DNA of 64,000 nucleotides from assembly GCA_021018995.1 (NCBI GenBank), contig CM037596.1:15141501-15205500 (forward strand), in the 5' to 3' direction. Of the stretch, positions 26,301 to 38,300 are shown in pieces. Both the position numbers and the translations under genes were made by a program. Every line of letters starts with the position of its first letter. Position 1 is the first letter of the stretch. This stretch comes from Chloranthus sessilifolius. Its lineage: Eukaryota; Streptophyta; Magnoliopsida; Chloranthales; Chloranthaceae. The notes beneath the pieces were generated by a model. The model did no database searches. It was given only the letters and a program-made list of their open reading frames with translations, and was not told the DNA's origin.

Positions 26301-29300
26301 AAGTTAAAGGGGTATAAAACCCCCTAACAGATTATTTTTTTGGGTTATATGTATTTTCTTTTTTTCTTTTTTTTTGTTTTTCAAGTGCAATGGCCGAGAA
26401 TATGGAGACACATAAATATTTTTTTGTGATGTGGTTTATACCGAGTACGAAAATGAAGTAAGAACTTTTTGTGTTTTTTTCTTTTCTTTTTCTTCTCTTT
26501 TTTTTTTTTTTGATGCCTTAACAATGAGAGGGGGTCTTTGGATTCATCTTAGAATGGCCAAATCCATTCTTTCGTGGTGGGGCATGGAGGGGATTCAGAG
26601 TTTAAAAGATGGTAACTTTCATCCCTTTAGATTGAATCGACCTTCTATCCTTACCTTTGGTAATGCGTTTGATGGTATGGTCCAAGGATCTCCCTGATTA
26701 GGACACAAATTAGGCTAATCATAAGCGACCCGACTAAAGATGTGAAAACTAAAAGTAAAAGCGTACCCAAGAGAGTAACTGATTTTTTCTTTTCTTTTTT
26801 TTCTTTTTTTTTTAACATTCTTACTCAGCACCCAGAATGGGTTTCGCCATGCCCGTTATTGCCCTTTTTTTACCTGCAATGCCGTTTCAAGTTTTCATTA
26901 CGACCGTGGGTTTTTTTATCTTGCTTGTCCCTTGACAGCTATGCTTTTTTTTACCCCAGGTACCTTTTTAGGTTTTCACTTGATCCGCACAAGCTCATTT
27001 TTTTTACCCGTGGCACCCTTTGTGGGGTTTCACCATGTCCATTTTGCTTTGAGTTTGTAAAATTCTTTTTTTTTCTTTTTCAGAGGTTGTTATGAACGTT
27101 GATTCCATCATAGACAGCAGGACGAAGTTCCTTCTCTCTCAGCTTGGCTTGTACTGACTTAACGGATGCTATGACTGCTTGTAAACCTTAAGGAGAGTTT
27201 TCTCCAGGGACGAAACTTGGCCATGGGTTGAGAGGGATAGGTTAGCTTTAGGCATGCCAAACCAACAGACAATGTTGTTGATGAATTTCTCGACATGACT
27301 GGCTGTGATGCTTATGTAGGATGTTGTCTCTACCCATTTTGTGAAATACTCGATAGCGACGAGGATAAATTGATGCTCATTAGATGCTTTCGGGTTGCTT
27401 TCCAACGACGTCGAGGCCCCAGGTGACGAATGGCCATGGAGTAGTCATGTTGTGGAGATCTATAGCAAGAGCATGTATCATACCGGAGTGTTCTTCGCAT
27501 TTGTAGCACTTTTGAACGTGTTTGCAACAATCAGTCTCTATGGTGGTCCAGAAGTAACCTTGGCGTAGGATCTTTTTAGCAAGCATGTGTCCATTGACGT
27601 GGGCCCCACATACCCCCTCATGGATCTCTTTGACGACATTTGTTGCCTCACTTTCAATCAGGCATCAAAGCAATATATTATTGTGTGATCCCTTGTAGAG
27701 GCACTCACCACAGATGACGTAATTCGAAGTTAGGCGTTGGATGGTTAGCCTGTCTGCCTTGGACTTGCCTTTGGGGAATGCTCGCCTTTCTAGGAAATTC
27801 TTGATGTCTGAGAACCATGGAAGCTCATCATCTGGCTTTGCAGATCCTTCGATTTGGAGGCAGAAGGCCAGCTCGTTCCTTTGCTCGATCATGATTGGTT
27901 TTATTTTGACACCATAAGGAATCTTGATCATTGCTGCCAAAGTTGTCAGTGCATCAGCAAAACGATTTCGTGCCTGTCGGACGTAAGAGAAAGTAGCATC
28001 ATCGAAGCATGCTATCAAGTCTTCAAGGTGCTCATGGTACGGGATCAATTTTTCGTCCTTTATTTTCCAATCTCTGTTTGTTTGGCAGATGATTAACTGC
28101 GAGTTGCCAAATACCTTGAGGTGAGTCACATTCAGGTCAAGACCTGCTTGCAGGCTAGCTGCGCAGGCTTCATATTCGGCCATGTTGTTGGTGCAGGGGA
28201 AATCGAGCTTGATGGAGACTGGTATATGGGATCATTTCGGTGAAATTAAAACATCGCCCACCCCTTGACCTTCAGAGTTCGATGCCCCATCAAAGTGCAT
28301 TACCTATGCCTCTCTGCCTCTTCCTTGTCGTCCTCTGTCATGAACAGGATGTCTTCAGGGAATTCGGTTCTCATTGGTTCATAATCGGGTAAGGGATGTT
28401 CAACAAGTGCTTGCCCCTTGATCGACTTCTGAGTGACATATGTGATGTCAAATTTAGATAAGAGAAGCAGACAACGTGCGGTCCGCCTAGTGAGAGCCGA
28501 CTTTTTAAACAAGCATTTCAAGGGATCCATTTGTGCGAGGAGAACTGCCTGGGATAGGAGGTCGTGATGAAGCCTTTGTGTTGCCCAAACGAGAGCTAGG
28601 CATGCTTTCTCCAGATGAGAATAGTGTGTTTCATAATCAGTGAATTTCTTGCTCAAGTAGTAAATGGTCTGCTCTTTTCTTCCGGTTTCATCGTACTGCC
28701 CTAGGACGCATCCCATTGAAAATTCCATTGTAGAGAGGTACGTCAAGAGTGGTCTTCTAGAGACGGGTGGTACCAAAACGAGAGGGTTAGGAAGATAGCT
28801 CTTGATTTTATCAAAGGCTGCTTGACAATCATGATTCCATCTGACGGTCGAATCTTTCTCAATAACTTGAAAATTGGGGGGCAGATAAGAGTTAGCTATG
28901 CAATGAACCGACTGATATACTAGATTCTTCCTAAGAAGCCTCTGACCTCCCTCTCGATAGATGATGGAGGCATTTCTACAATAACTTTTACGTTCACTGG
29001 GTCAACCTCGATGCCCCTCTTGCTGACGATGAAGCCTGATAACTTTCCGGACATGGCACTGAATGCCTATTTCTGAGGGTTCAAATGTAACCTATACTTT
29101 CTCAATCTTTCAAATAATTTATGGAGGATCACTAGATGATCACCCCTTTCTTGTGACTTTGCTATCATGTCGTCGATGTACACCTTGATTTTCCTGTGCA
29201 TCATGTCGTTGAATAGTGCTACCATTGCCCTTTGATATGTTGCTCCAACATTTTTTAAACTTGACGGCATGACTCGATAACAGAAGGTTCCCTAGGGTGT

Positions 29301-32300
29301 GATGAACGCTATCTTTTTTCGGTCCTCCGCCATTCTGATCTAATTTGTATCCGAAAAAACTGTCCATTAACAAAAGCATCCCATGTCTGGCAGTGTTATC
29401 GACCAAAATATCGATGTGTGGTAAGGGAAAGTCGTCCTTCAGGCTCGCCTTGTTGAGATTTATGAAATCGATACACATACGAACCTTTCTGTCTTTGGTA
29501 CCGGTACGATGTTGGCCAACCACTTTGGGTATTTGGAGACCATGGGAAAACCTGCGTTGTACAGCTTGATGACCTCGTCATTTACCTTCAACATCCATTA
29601 GGGCCTGAGACGTCTCAACTTCTGCTTGACCGGGTTTCACATCGAGATACAGTGGCAATTCATGCTAGACCAAATCGGTATCCAGACCTGCCATACCCTC
29701 GTATGACCATGCGAAAACGTCTTGGTATGACCGAAGGAAATCAATCATGCTTTGCCTTTCCTCAGGAGATGGTAATGTTCCAATCTTTGTAATTTTAAGA
29801 TCCTCCTTTGTTCCCAGATTGACATCCTCGGTCTCTTCGATGATTGGGGTAGGGTCGTTCTCAAAATCAACATATTGCTCAAGGAGTTTGCTGGGGAGCT
29901 CCTCAGTTGAGACCTCTTCGTCCAGATCCGTGACTCCTACCTCTTGTTGTATTTCTACAGGAAAGGGTTCGGCTTCAAGTTGGACGTATTCTTCATGTAA
30001 GGCATTATGAATTTTGCTTTTCGGAATTTTAGAAGATTATTTTTTTAGATTGCTTGCCAAAGGCTATCTCCATTTTTTTCAAGTTTTTTTTTTGAAAGCC
30101 AGTGCCGAACTTCAGGCCACCCGAAGCTTCCAAAGTCATGGAAATTGACGCCCAATTTCTCACCTGGGGTGCAGTACCCTTACCTAGGTGGGGGAGGTGG
30201 ATTAAGATGGCTCTCCAGGGTCCGCCTCCAACATGTTTATGACAGGCTCATCTTGAACCTGGTCATCAGCTACCAAACCGAGCTCGAGGTTGGTTAGGAT
30301 AAGTGGCTAGGTTTGGAAAAGATACCTCCTCAAAGAGTGATAAGGAGGTAAGATCTATTTCTTCTTCCTGAGGGACAATTTCGGGGTTGGCTATTCAGAT
30401 GTCGGCTTTTTTATGCGGGGTGACTTGTATCGCTCCACTCTGATTGACCTTTATGACTTCGACACTTACAAAGGTGTTGCTGATGAGGAGTTCCTCCTCT
30501 TCAAGGTCTATCCCTCTTGCTCGGGCCACGATGATAGTTCAAGCTTTTTCTTTGGCCTCTTGTATTTCTTCGTTAGTAGGTTTGTATCCTAATCCGAACT
30601 TGACATGTTGCCGCCTTTTGGCTCTGATGGGATCCCTTCTGCCTTGTAAGCTGGGACCCAACCCTTTTCCTTTTTTATAGCCCCATTTCTGGAGCATTGG
30701 GACAGCTGCCATCATTCCCCCTCTGCTTTCTCAAAGTGACTTTTTTTAGAGGTTTTGGTGCCACGACTACAATGTCATACTGAAAGCTATATAGATCTAC
30801 ATCCTCAGTTGTGTGTGGCACATCCAGAACTTTGAGATTCTCAATGTTGTGAGCGGCTTTCTCCCCATCTTCTTGACCTTCGCCCAAGATGGTTATGCCC
30901 TTTTGCTCGGATATGAATTTGAGCTTTTGATGGAGGGTAGAATGTACTACCCCAATTCCATGTAGCCATGGACGTCCCAGTAACAAATTGAACGTGGATT
31001 TTGATGTCCATGACCTGGAAGGGGATGGAGAAGGTCATTGGCCCAATGGTGAGCTCAAGATCTACTTTACCTATGACTTCCCTTATGGTATTGTCAAATC
31101 CTCTGGCCCCTGTCTTTGTTTGCCTGAAGGTGGACGGATCAACCACTATCCTGGTGGCGGTTATCAACGGGCATACGTTCAGCGCTAATCCATTATCTAT
31201 CAGCACCAAGGGGATCACCAGATTCTCGGTTTCATCTGTGATGTTGAGAGACTTGGAATGGTTGGGCCCTTCGAGTGGAAGGTCGGCATCTAAGAATGAG
31301 ACGTAAACGTCTTTTAGAGCCACCATTAGAGCTTTGAGATGCAGTGGAGATGTCATGAGTAGGTACCAAATGGAGATGTGAGTCTCTGTTCTTTTGAGTT
31401 GTGTTTCGAGCGTGTATTCTTGACCCATTTTCTCCAATGGGTGAACCGTTGTAGATTCTTTTCTTCCCTCGGCCTGGTCTGGTGTTGGCATTTCTGGCTG
31501 CTTTGAAATTTTCCCTAACTGGGTGATGAAATCAACTGTCCCCTCACTCCTGTTGTCGGCGTTGGCATCGGTTTGGTTATAATTGAGCGGGACCTAGTGG
31601 GGGTCATATGATGGCCCAGGGATATGAGACGGGGTGGGTATATGCGTTGGAGTCAGATGGTATGGTGGAGGTGAAGTAAAGTTGGGTAGAATGTGATTGA
31701 CAGGGGCTGGTGATGGGAAGTACAACCTTAAATCTAAAGGTGCTACTTGGGGTTCGAGGTTCAGGAAGTAATCAACCAAATTGAGGGGTTCAATCATCCC
31801 CACTGTCTCGTTTGCCCAACTCCATTGCCTTGGTGATATGGATTTTTCGCCCTTGGTGATGAATTCAGATTGGTCAAACTCCCTCGTACCTTCCTCAACC
31901 ATATTTACTGTAGGCTCAGGTCTTTTCCCCCTCGTCGGGTGTGACGGTAGTGGTGCTTGCATGATGTTGGTATGATGGTTTGTTGGGGGAGGTGTTGGGG
32001 GGGTGATCTTCCCTGCCTCGATGAGGTCCTATATCGTGTGCTTCAAGGGAAAACAGCGATCAGTCAGATGCCCCGGTCCTTGATGAAAATTGCAATGCAC
32101 GTTGGGATCGAAGTTCCTTGGGAGCGGATTTGGCGGTGGTCGTGGTTGGAATGGAGTGACCAATCCTTTCTCGATTGAAGCGTGCCCTTCTCTGCTCGGG
32201 GGTAAGTTATGCCCCTGGGCCATTGCCTTGCCTCTGTGCTATATCTGCTTGCTGCATTGCCCCAAACTGGAAGGGTGCCGAGAATATGCTTGGTGCTGAG

Positions 32301-35300
32301 GTCATGATTGCTTGTACTTCAACGCTTGTCCTTTTCTCATTTTTTTGCTCTACCAACCTACAATTTCCGTTGGCCGCTGTTTTATTTAGGCGCCCCTCCC
32401 TTACCGCGTCTTCACACCGATTGGCATTTCTTTCTAGATCGGAATAATTGGCTTGCTGCTGATATACCAGAAAATCTGATATAATGGGGAGTGCAGCATT
32501 TGCTATCATTTCTCTTTGCTCTTTGTCCAGTATTTTATTCCTTACTTGGGCTGCCATAGCCCTCTATCTTCTGAGATACTCATTGAAGGCCTCATCGAAT
32601 TTTTGCTTTAATCAGGCCAAATTCGATTTGTGCGGCTCTATGTCAATGTAGGCATACTGCTCTTGAAACAAATGGGTGAGATCCTTCCATGTTTTTAATA
32701 GAGATGGTTCCATCGAAGTGCACCATCACAATGTTGTGCCCGTGAGACTCTTCTGGAAAACCTTGATAAGAAGGCGCTCATCTCCCCGTACTGACACATA
32801 TCCCCGCAGTAGGATTTCAGATGGACAAGTGGGTTGTCAGTGCCATTGTACTTATCAAATGTTGGTACTTTGAATTTGTGGGGTAGTGGTACTTCAGCAA
32901 ACAGGCACAAATCCAAGAAATTGGTGGCGTGGATCTCGGTTCCTCCGAGCTTCATTAACTGTTTCTGCATTTTGTCCAATTGTTCTCTTAATAATTCGGA
33001 CTCCCTAGACCGCAAGGTGGGTGGTGCTCCCCATGCTAGCTTCCCCCATTCGTTCCAAACTGTTTGATGGTTTGGGAATGTAGGTTGCGGGGATTAAAAC
33101 CAGCAGATGCGCCCATATACCCCTCACTGCCTCTGGCCTCATCTTCCTCATATTGATAGCTCGCGGATTTTGGCTGGTGGATTTTGGATGGGTTAGATGG
33201 GCGTCTGGTGAGGCCATTGACATTGCTGGGAATTTTGATGGTTGGGTTGGGGAGTGAGAGGATGTGTGAATGGTAGATGGTTGGATGTTTCCCCGTGCTG
33301 GGTTGGGTATGACAAGTTTGGGTTTGTTTGGTGGATCAGGCGAGATGGGTTTGCCATTGGGGGAGGAACGTGGTAAGCTTGTTGGATTGGATTGTGTGTG
33401 GGGTATTGGAGGAATGTTGGATGGCTTTGAGATGTCGTCCTTTGATTTGGGCCGGAATGGATCGGAGGCTGGAAGTATGACCTTTGTGGGTCGTTCGGGT
33501 AATTCCATGGTTGCTGGTGGAAGCCTTGGGAGGTGTGGACTATAGGTGGTTGGTATTTTGGGCGAAAGATGTATGGAGGTTTTGTTGAGGATTTAGTGGC
33601 ATTTGGGGTGGATTTGGAAAGCTTTGGGAGGCTTTCCATGTCACATGTGCCCTCATCATTTCCTCAGCATAGGGGCAGACATAGATGGTGATTCGCTCGA
33701 TGGGAGAGATGTATGGGGTGATGGGAGTGCTTGGCTTGAGGAGGTGGGAAAATTGGGAAAGCCGAATGACCCAGTGATGGTGAACGAGGGTTGGGTTGAT
33801 GGGTTTGGGATAGGAATCTCCAACGTGTGAGAATGTGATGGGGATGTTTCTGTATCGGTGGTGGGCGGCTCGAATGGCCAAGCCATGTTTTGGAAACAAG
33901 TGGGGTATGGGTTTCTTGGGTAAGGGCTACAAACTTTTCTTCTTCCTTCCTCTTCCCGCTCGAGGTGACGGTGGGTATGGTGATGTCGTCGTGACGCACA
34001 GTTACAACAAAAATTCCTTTTTTCGGATTTTGATTTTTTTGGTTGTTTGGATCTTGGGTTTTTTTGTTTTTTTTTGGATTTTGATTTTTGTATTTTGATT
34101 TTTTGATTGATTTTTTTGGATTTTGGATGCTAGACTTCCCTCTTAGGGAGGTTTAATATCCACAATACCTTCTACGGCGGGACTCAAGTACCCCCTTGAG
34201 AATCAAAGAGAGATTTCTCTTGATCTTTAAGTGCACAAAGTTGCTCCGCAATACTACAAACTCTTGAAAGAACCAATAGAAGGGTGAGCTCCTTTGACCG
34301 GCGAGAGTGTTGGCCGTTGGGTATCAAACGTGTAGGAAGTATTGATAGATTTCAAACCACGTTCAAGGGGCTCGGTGCCCATTTTGGGCTTCTAATCTCC
34401 AGGGGAAACGCCGACTCGGCAATGAAGGGGCTAACTTAAGCGTGGATATACCACACGCAAAGTCTTTCAACAGCCAGCAACTATGCGTGCATAATAGGCA
34501 CGCAAGGCTAAAAAATTTTGCCTTTAGACTATGTGTGCATATTACATACCCAAGGCTTTTGGAATTTTTAAGTTATGCGTGCATAATATGTACGTAAGGC
34601 TTTTTGGGAATTTTTTTAGCTATGTGTTCATAATATGTACGCAAGGCTTTCCGATTTCGATTTTCCCCAAATGATTGCCCGAAGTGTGCCATAAAGCCTT
34701 GGTTTGTGGGGCAATGTTCCCTTGAGATTTTTTCTGGTTATCGGGTCCTCCTCACCGTGCCTAGGGATACAAGGCTGTTTTGAATTTTTTTTCTATCGCT
34801 CTCCCCGGGTTTTGGGTTCCGTAGCAAGTTTGGTAACCCAACCGATATACCTCTAGTGTAAACACCTTCCCAGGTACTGGATGGGGTGGTCCTTTTCGAG
34901 ATCATCACCACTAGAGATGTCGCTCTAGACCAAGGTTTGGTTGTTTGTATGCCTAATTTCCCCCATCCCCTTCCCCCCCCCCCCTTCAAAAAAACCACCC
35001 GCAAGAACAAACTGGATTATTATGCCCCTTTATAAATTTTTATGATTCATTTTAGGAATGTTCAATTAGGTCCAATGTTGGAGCTTTGCCAACGTCCAAA
35101 ATCCGGGCTATTAAAGTCTCGTGCCGCAACCACACGCCGGCATACAAGGGTAAAATATGTTTACAAAATAAAAGGCAATGCCAATCAAGTGACTAGGCAA
35201 AAACAAAAAGTGTGGAATTGTAGGGGTTAGTATCCAAATGAAAGCGTCAGTCAAGTGATTAGGCGGATAAAAAAAATAATGCCACCAAGTAATTGCAAGA

Positions 35301-38300
35301 ATTAAAATACGGGAAAGTAGAGATGTGCCAGTCAAGTGACTAGGCAAAAAAAAGTGCGGAATCGTAAATGTTAGTATCCGAAAAAAGGTGCCAGTCAAAT
35401 GACTAGGCACGAAAGATCATAATATAACCAAAAATGAAAAATATGCAAAGGAGGTCAAACTTCAAGTAGAAGCTCAAATAATTATCCCCGGTGAAGTCGC
35501 CATCTGTGCAACCATGGGCCTTGAGGACCCGTCGTGATGATGGATTAAAATAAGGAGTCGCCACCTGGAACTTTTGGTGTTCTAGGAAATCAAAATCAAA
35601 TATAATGAACACCGAAGTGTTAGATTTGACTCCGATCACCAGTCTACGCCAAAGCCTCTAGGCAAGGACTTCGGTTACTGATTAGGAAGGTGTTAGGCAC
35701 CTAATCGGTCCACTCGTAAGTGATCTCTACTATAGCCAAAAGTATATAAAAAAGAGAGGAAATGGGCGGCACTTCCCCTTGCCCGAAGGCATGTGGATCC
35801 GTATTAAGTTCTCCTCGCTATCTGAATTTCGATAGCGTAACGGCTTAAATCATGGGATATGAGAAAAGCCTAAAGAAAAAAAGAGAAAATAGGGGAAGGA
35901 GATGAGAACCGGAGATGAATCTCGGGCCCTTGTAGTACCAATGTCGGATCTTCGCGTAGGACTACTCCGGCAAGCTTCTGATTGCAAGTGGGGGTAATGG
36001 AATCCTAAGTTTTGAGCTAAGGTTGGGAGGTACGGATCTTGGAAGGATGGAGTTATAAGAGGGATTGGCTAGGGTTTCATCTTGCTAAAATTAATGTCCT
36101 AAATGAGAAGAGTGTGATTAGTGGACTCCTAATTGGGTTTAGGGCTCTAATGGTGGCTTAAAATTATGTAATGGGTTCATCTAAGGATTCGAGGATTTCG
36201 GGGGTTTGGATGATGGGGTAGTCACTTAAATGGCAAAAGGGTGATTCTAAAGGTTTATGTTGATCTAAAGGTAGTTGGGAAACTACCCCCAAGGTTTGGG
36301 ATAGTCGACAAATCAAAAATCCACCATGGAAATCATAGATCTGGGATTTGCAGGTTTTTAAGGCATACGTGCATATTATGCACGCATGCTTTAAAGCCAC
36401 CAATGCAATGAGAGATCAATTTTGGAGAAGATGAAGTTGGTATTGCTACATATTAAGTACACATGAGTTAAATTACTCATGCGTGCATAATATGTACGCA
36501 GGGTTGCCTATGCGTGCACAATATGCACACATGGGCTAAACTTACCTATGTGTGCATATTATGCACACATGGGTTCTTTTCTCAGCAAAAACAATGCTTT
36601 GACTTGTGGGCCCAGGAATGGTTCGGGACGGGTTCTGATAGGTTCTAAAGGGTTATGGGAGATGCTTTCTGAAGCTTAGAGGCGCATTCGCATTAAACAA
36701 TTGGGCCAGATTTGGGTGTCTACACAGGTGGTTACAAATCTGTATGGGATGTTGGAGGACTCTTAGATCTCCAATCCCACAACTACTCACAAATCGGAAT
36801 GGTGGAAGGCGGTGAAGACATGTCGGCATGAATTCCAGAGTGGAATTACTTCTAGTTGGGGTGACGGTCAGCGGATCCGTTTGTGGAAGGACAAATGAGT
36901 AGGGTAGCAACCCTTACAAATGGCGTTTCCTTCCATGCTTATGCTCTCTGATGCAAAAGACGTCACTATCAGCAACTTCATGCAATCGAAAGAGGGGAAT
37001 CAAGTCTAGAATGTGATGACTCGGCAAAGGCTTCGAGATTGGGAAGTGGAAGAGTTCCGGAATCTTATGATGATAATTAAGGGTATGGCTCCTAACACGA
37101 TTAACAAGGATCGGAGAGTATGGAAGTTTTCGGTTAAAGGGGATTTTTCGGTGAATTCTTTCTATAATTACCTGGTGAATCATGAAAGGATTCCCAGCAA
37201 TAGTAGGTTTTGGTCAGGTTTCTGGAAGGTCAAAATGCCACCCAAGGTTGAATTCTTCGCGTGGACAGTGGTTCAGGGGAGAATTATTAGTCATGATTAG
37301 TTGATTAGAAGAAACATTCTGATCTGGAATGAATGCCTTCTTTGTATGAGGGGAAGGGAATCGGTCGCTCACATCCTTTTGCACTACTCTTTTGTGCGAA
37401 CCATCTGGTACAAGATCTTTCATATTTTCAACATCAAATGGGTTCTTCTTTTCTGGCCGGCCCAAATGATGGAGATGTGGAAGGAGATCAGTGTAATTGA
37501 TCATAGGAGGGAGTTATGGCCTCTAACAATGTAATTGGTTTTTTGGGCAACCTAGCTGGAGAGGAACAACAGAATTTTGAGACAAAAGGCAAAACCTTTT
37601 ATGCTAGTCATCCGCGATATCAGAGATTTGGTGGTTAGTTATAATGTTGTCAAGACGTCCGAGTTCCACGAGGGTTTTCAGTATTTCATGATGCTATGAG
37701 ACTGATGTAGCCCGTAACTACGTCTGGGACTTGACGCAGGACAAGGTCGCTTGCTAACCCTAAAATAGCAAAATCCCGCACTGAAGGGGTTTTAGGGTAT
37801 TCAAACCTTTCATTAAAATAAAAATAAAAAGAAGAATAAGGTAGAAATCTTCGGATTCGCTCCAAAGGGGCTTGTCGGCTTCACGCCAATGGGTTTTCCG
37901 AAGCTTCACACCACGGTTGTACGTCGGCTTCGCACCAAGTCGCACGAGAAACAATCGCTCACTCAAGGTTTGAAGGATTCACTCCCTCAGTTAAAAAAAT
38001 TTCACAAGCTCTCTAGGGTTTGCACAAAAGCAACTCTCTTTCATTCAATAATCAACTCCTCCCTAATTACATTGTTTAAAGACCTTATATAAGGGTCTTA
38101 CAATAAAAGAAAACCCTAAAACGAATATTAACTAAAAGACAAATAAACCCCTAAAGCTAAAGTTCGAAATTAGAAGTTTTAAACAACTAAAAACTCTTCT
38201 GCGCGATTTCGATTGATCGAAATTGAAAATCGATTGATCAAAATTGAATTTCGTTCGATCGAAATTGAAAATCGTTCGATCGAAATTCTCATATACATAA

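Larger units (their letters stand above)
24242..36724 (-). mobile_element. 12.5-kb Ty3/gypsy Tat-type LTR retrotransposon
   Basis: Minus-strand element with a perfect 5-bp duplication, CAGGT (24237-24241 and 36725-36729). LTRs are 24242-25496 and 35505-36724. The primer-binding site reads TGGCGACTTCACCGGGG and the polypurine tract CAAAGAGGGGCAT, both of the kind found in Tat/Ogre/Retand elements. Domain order from right to left is gag, protease, RT, RNase H, a second (archaeal-type) RNase H, integrase. The double RNase H is diagnostic of the Tat lineage. Frames are broken and the integrase looks incomplete. Confidence 0.93.

Noticed and set aside
33270..34098. Plus-strand Gly-rich frames over 33.3-34.1 kb
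   Set aside because: They are antisense shadows of the Pro-rich Tat gag region on the minus strand.
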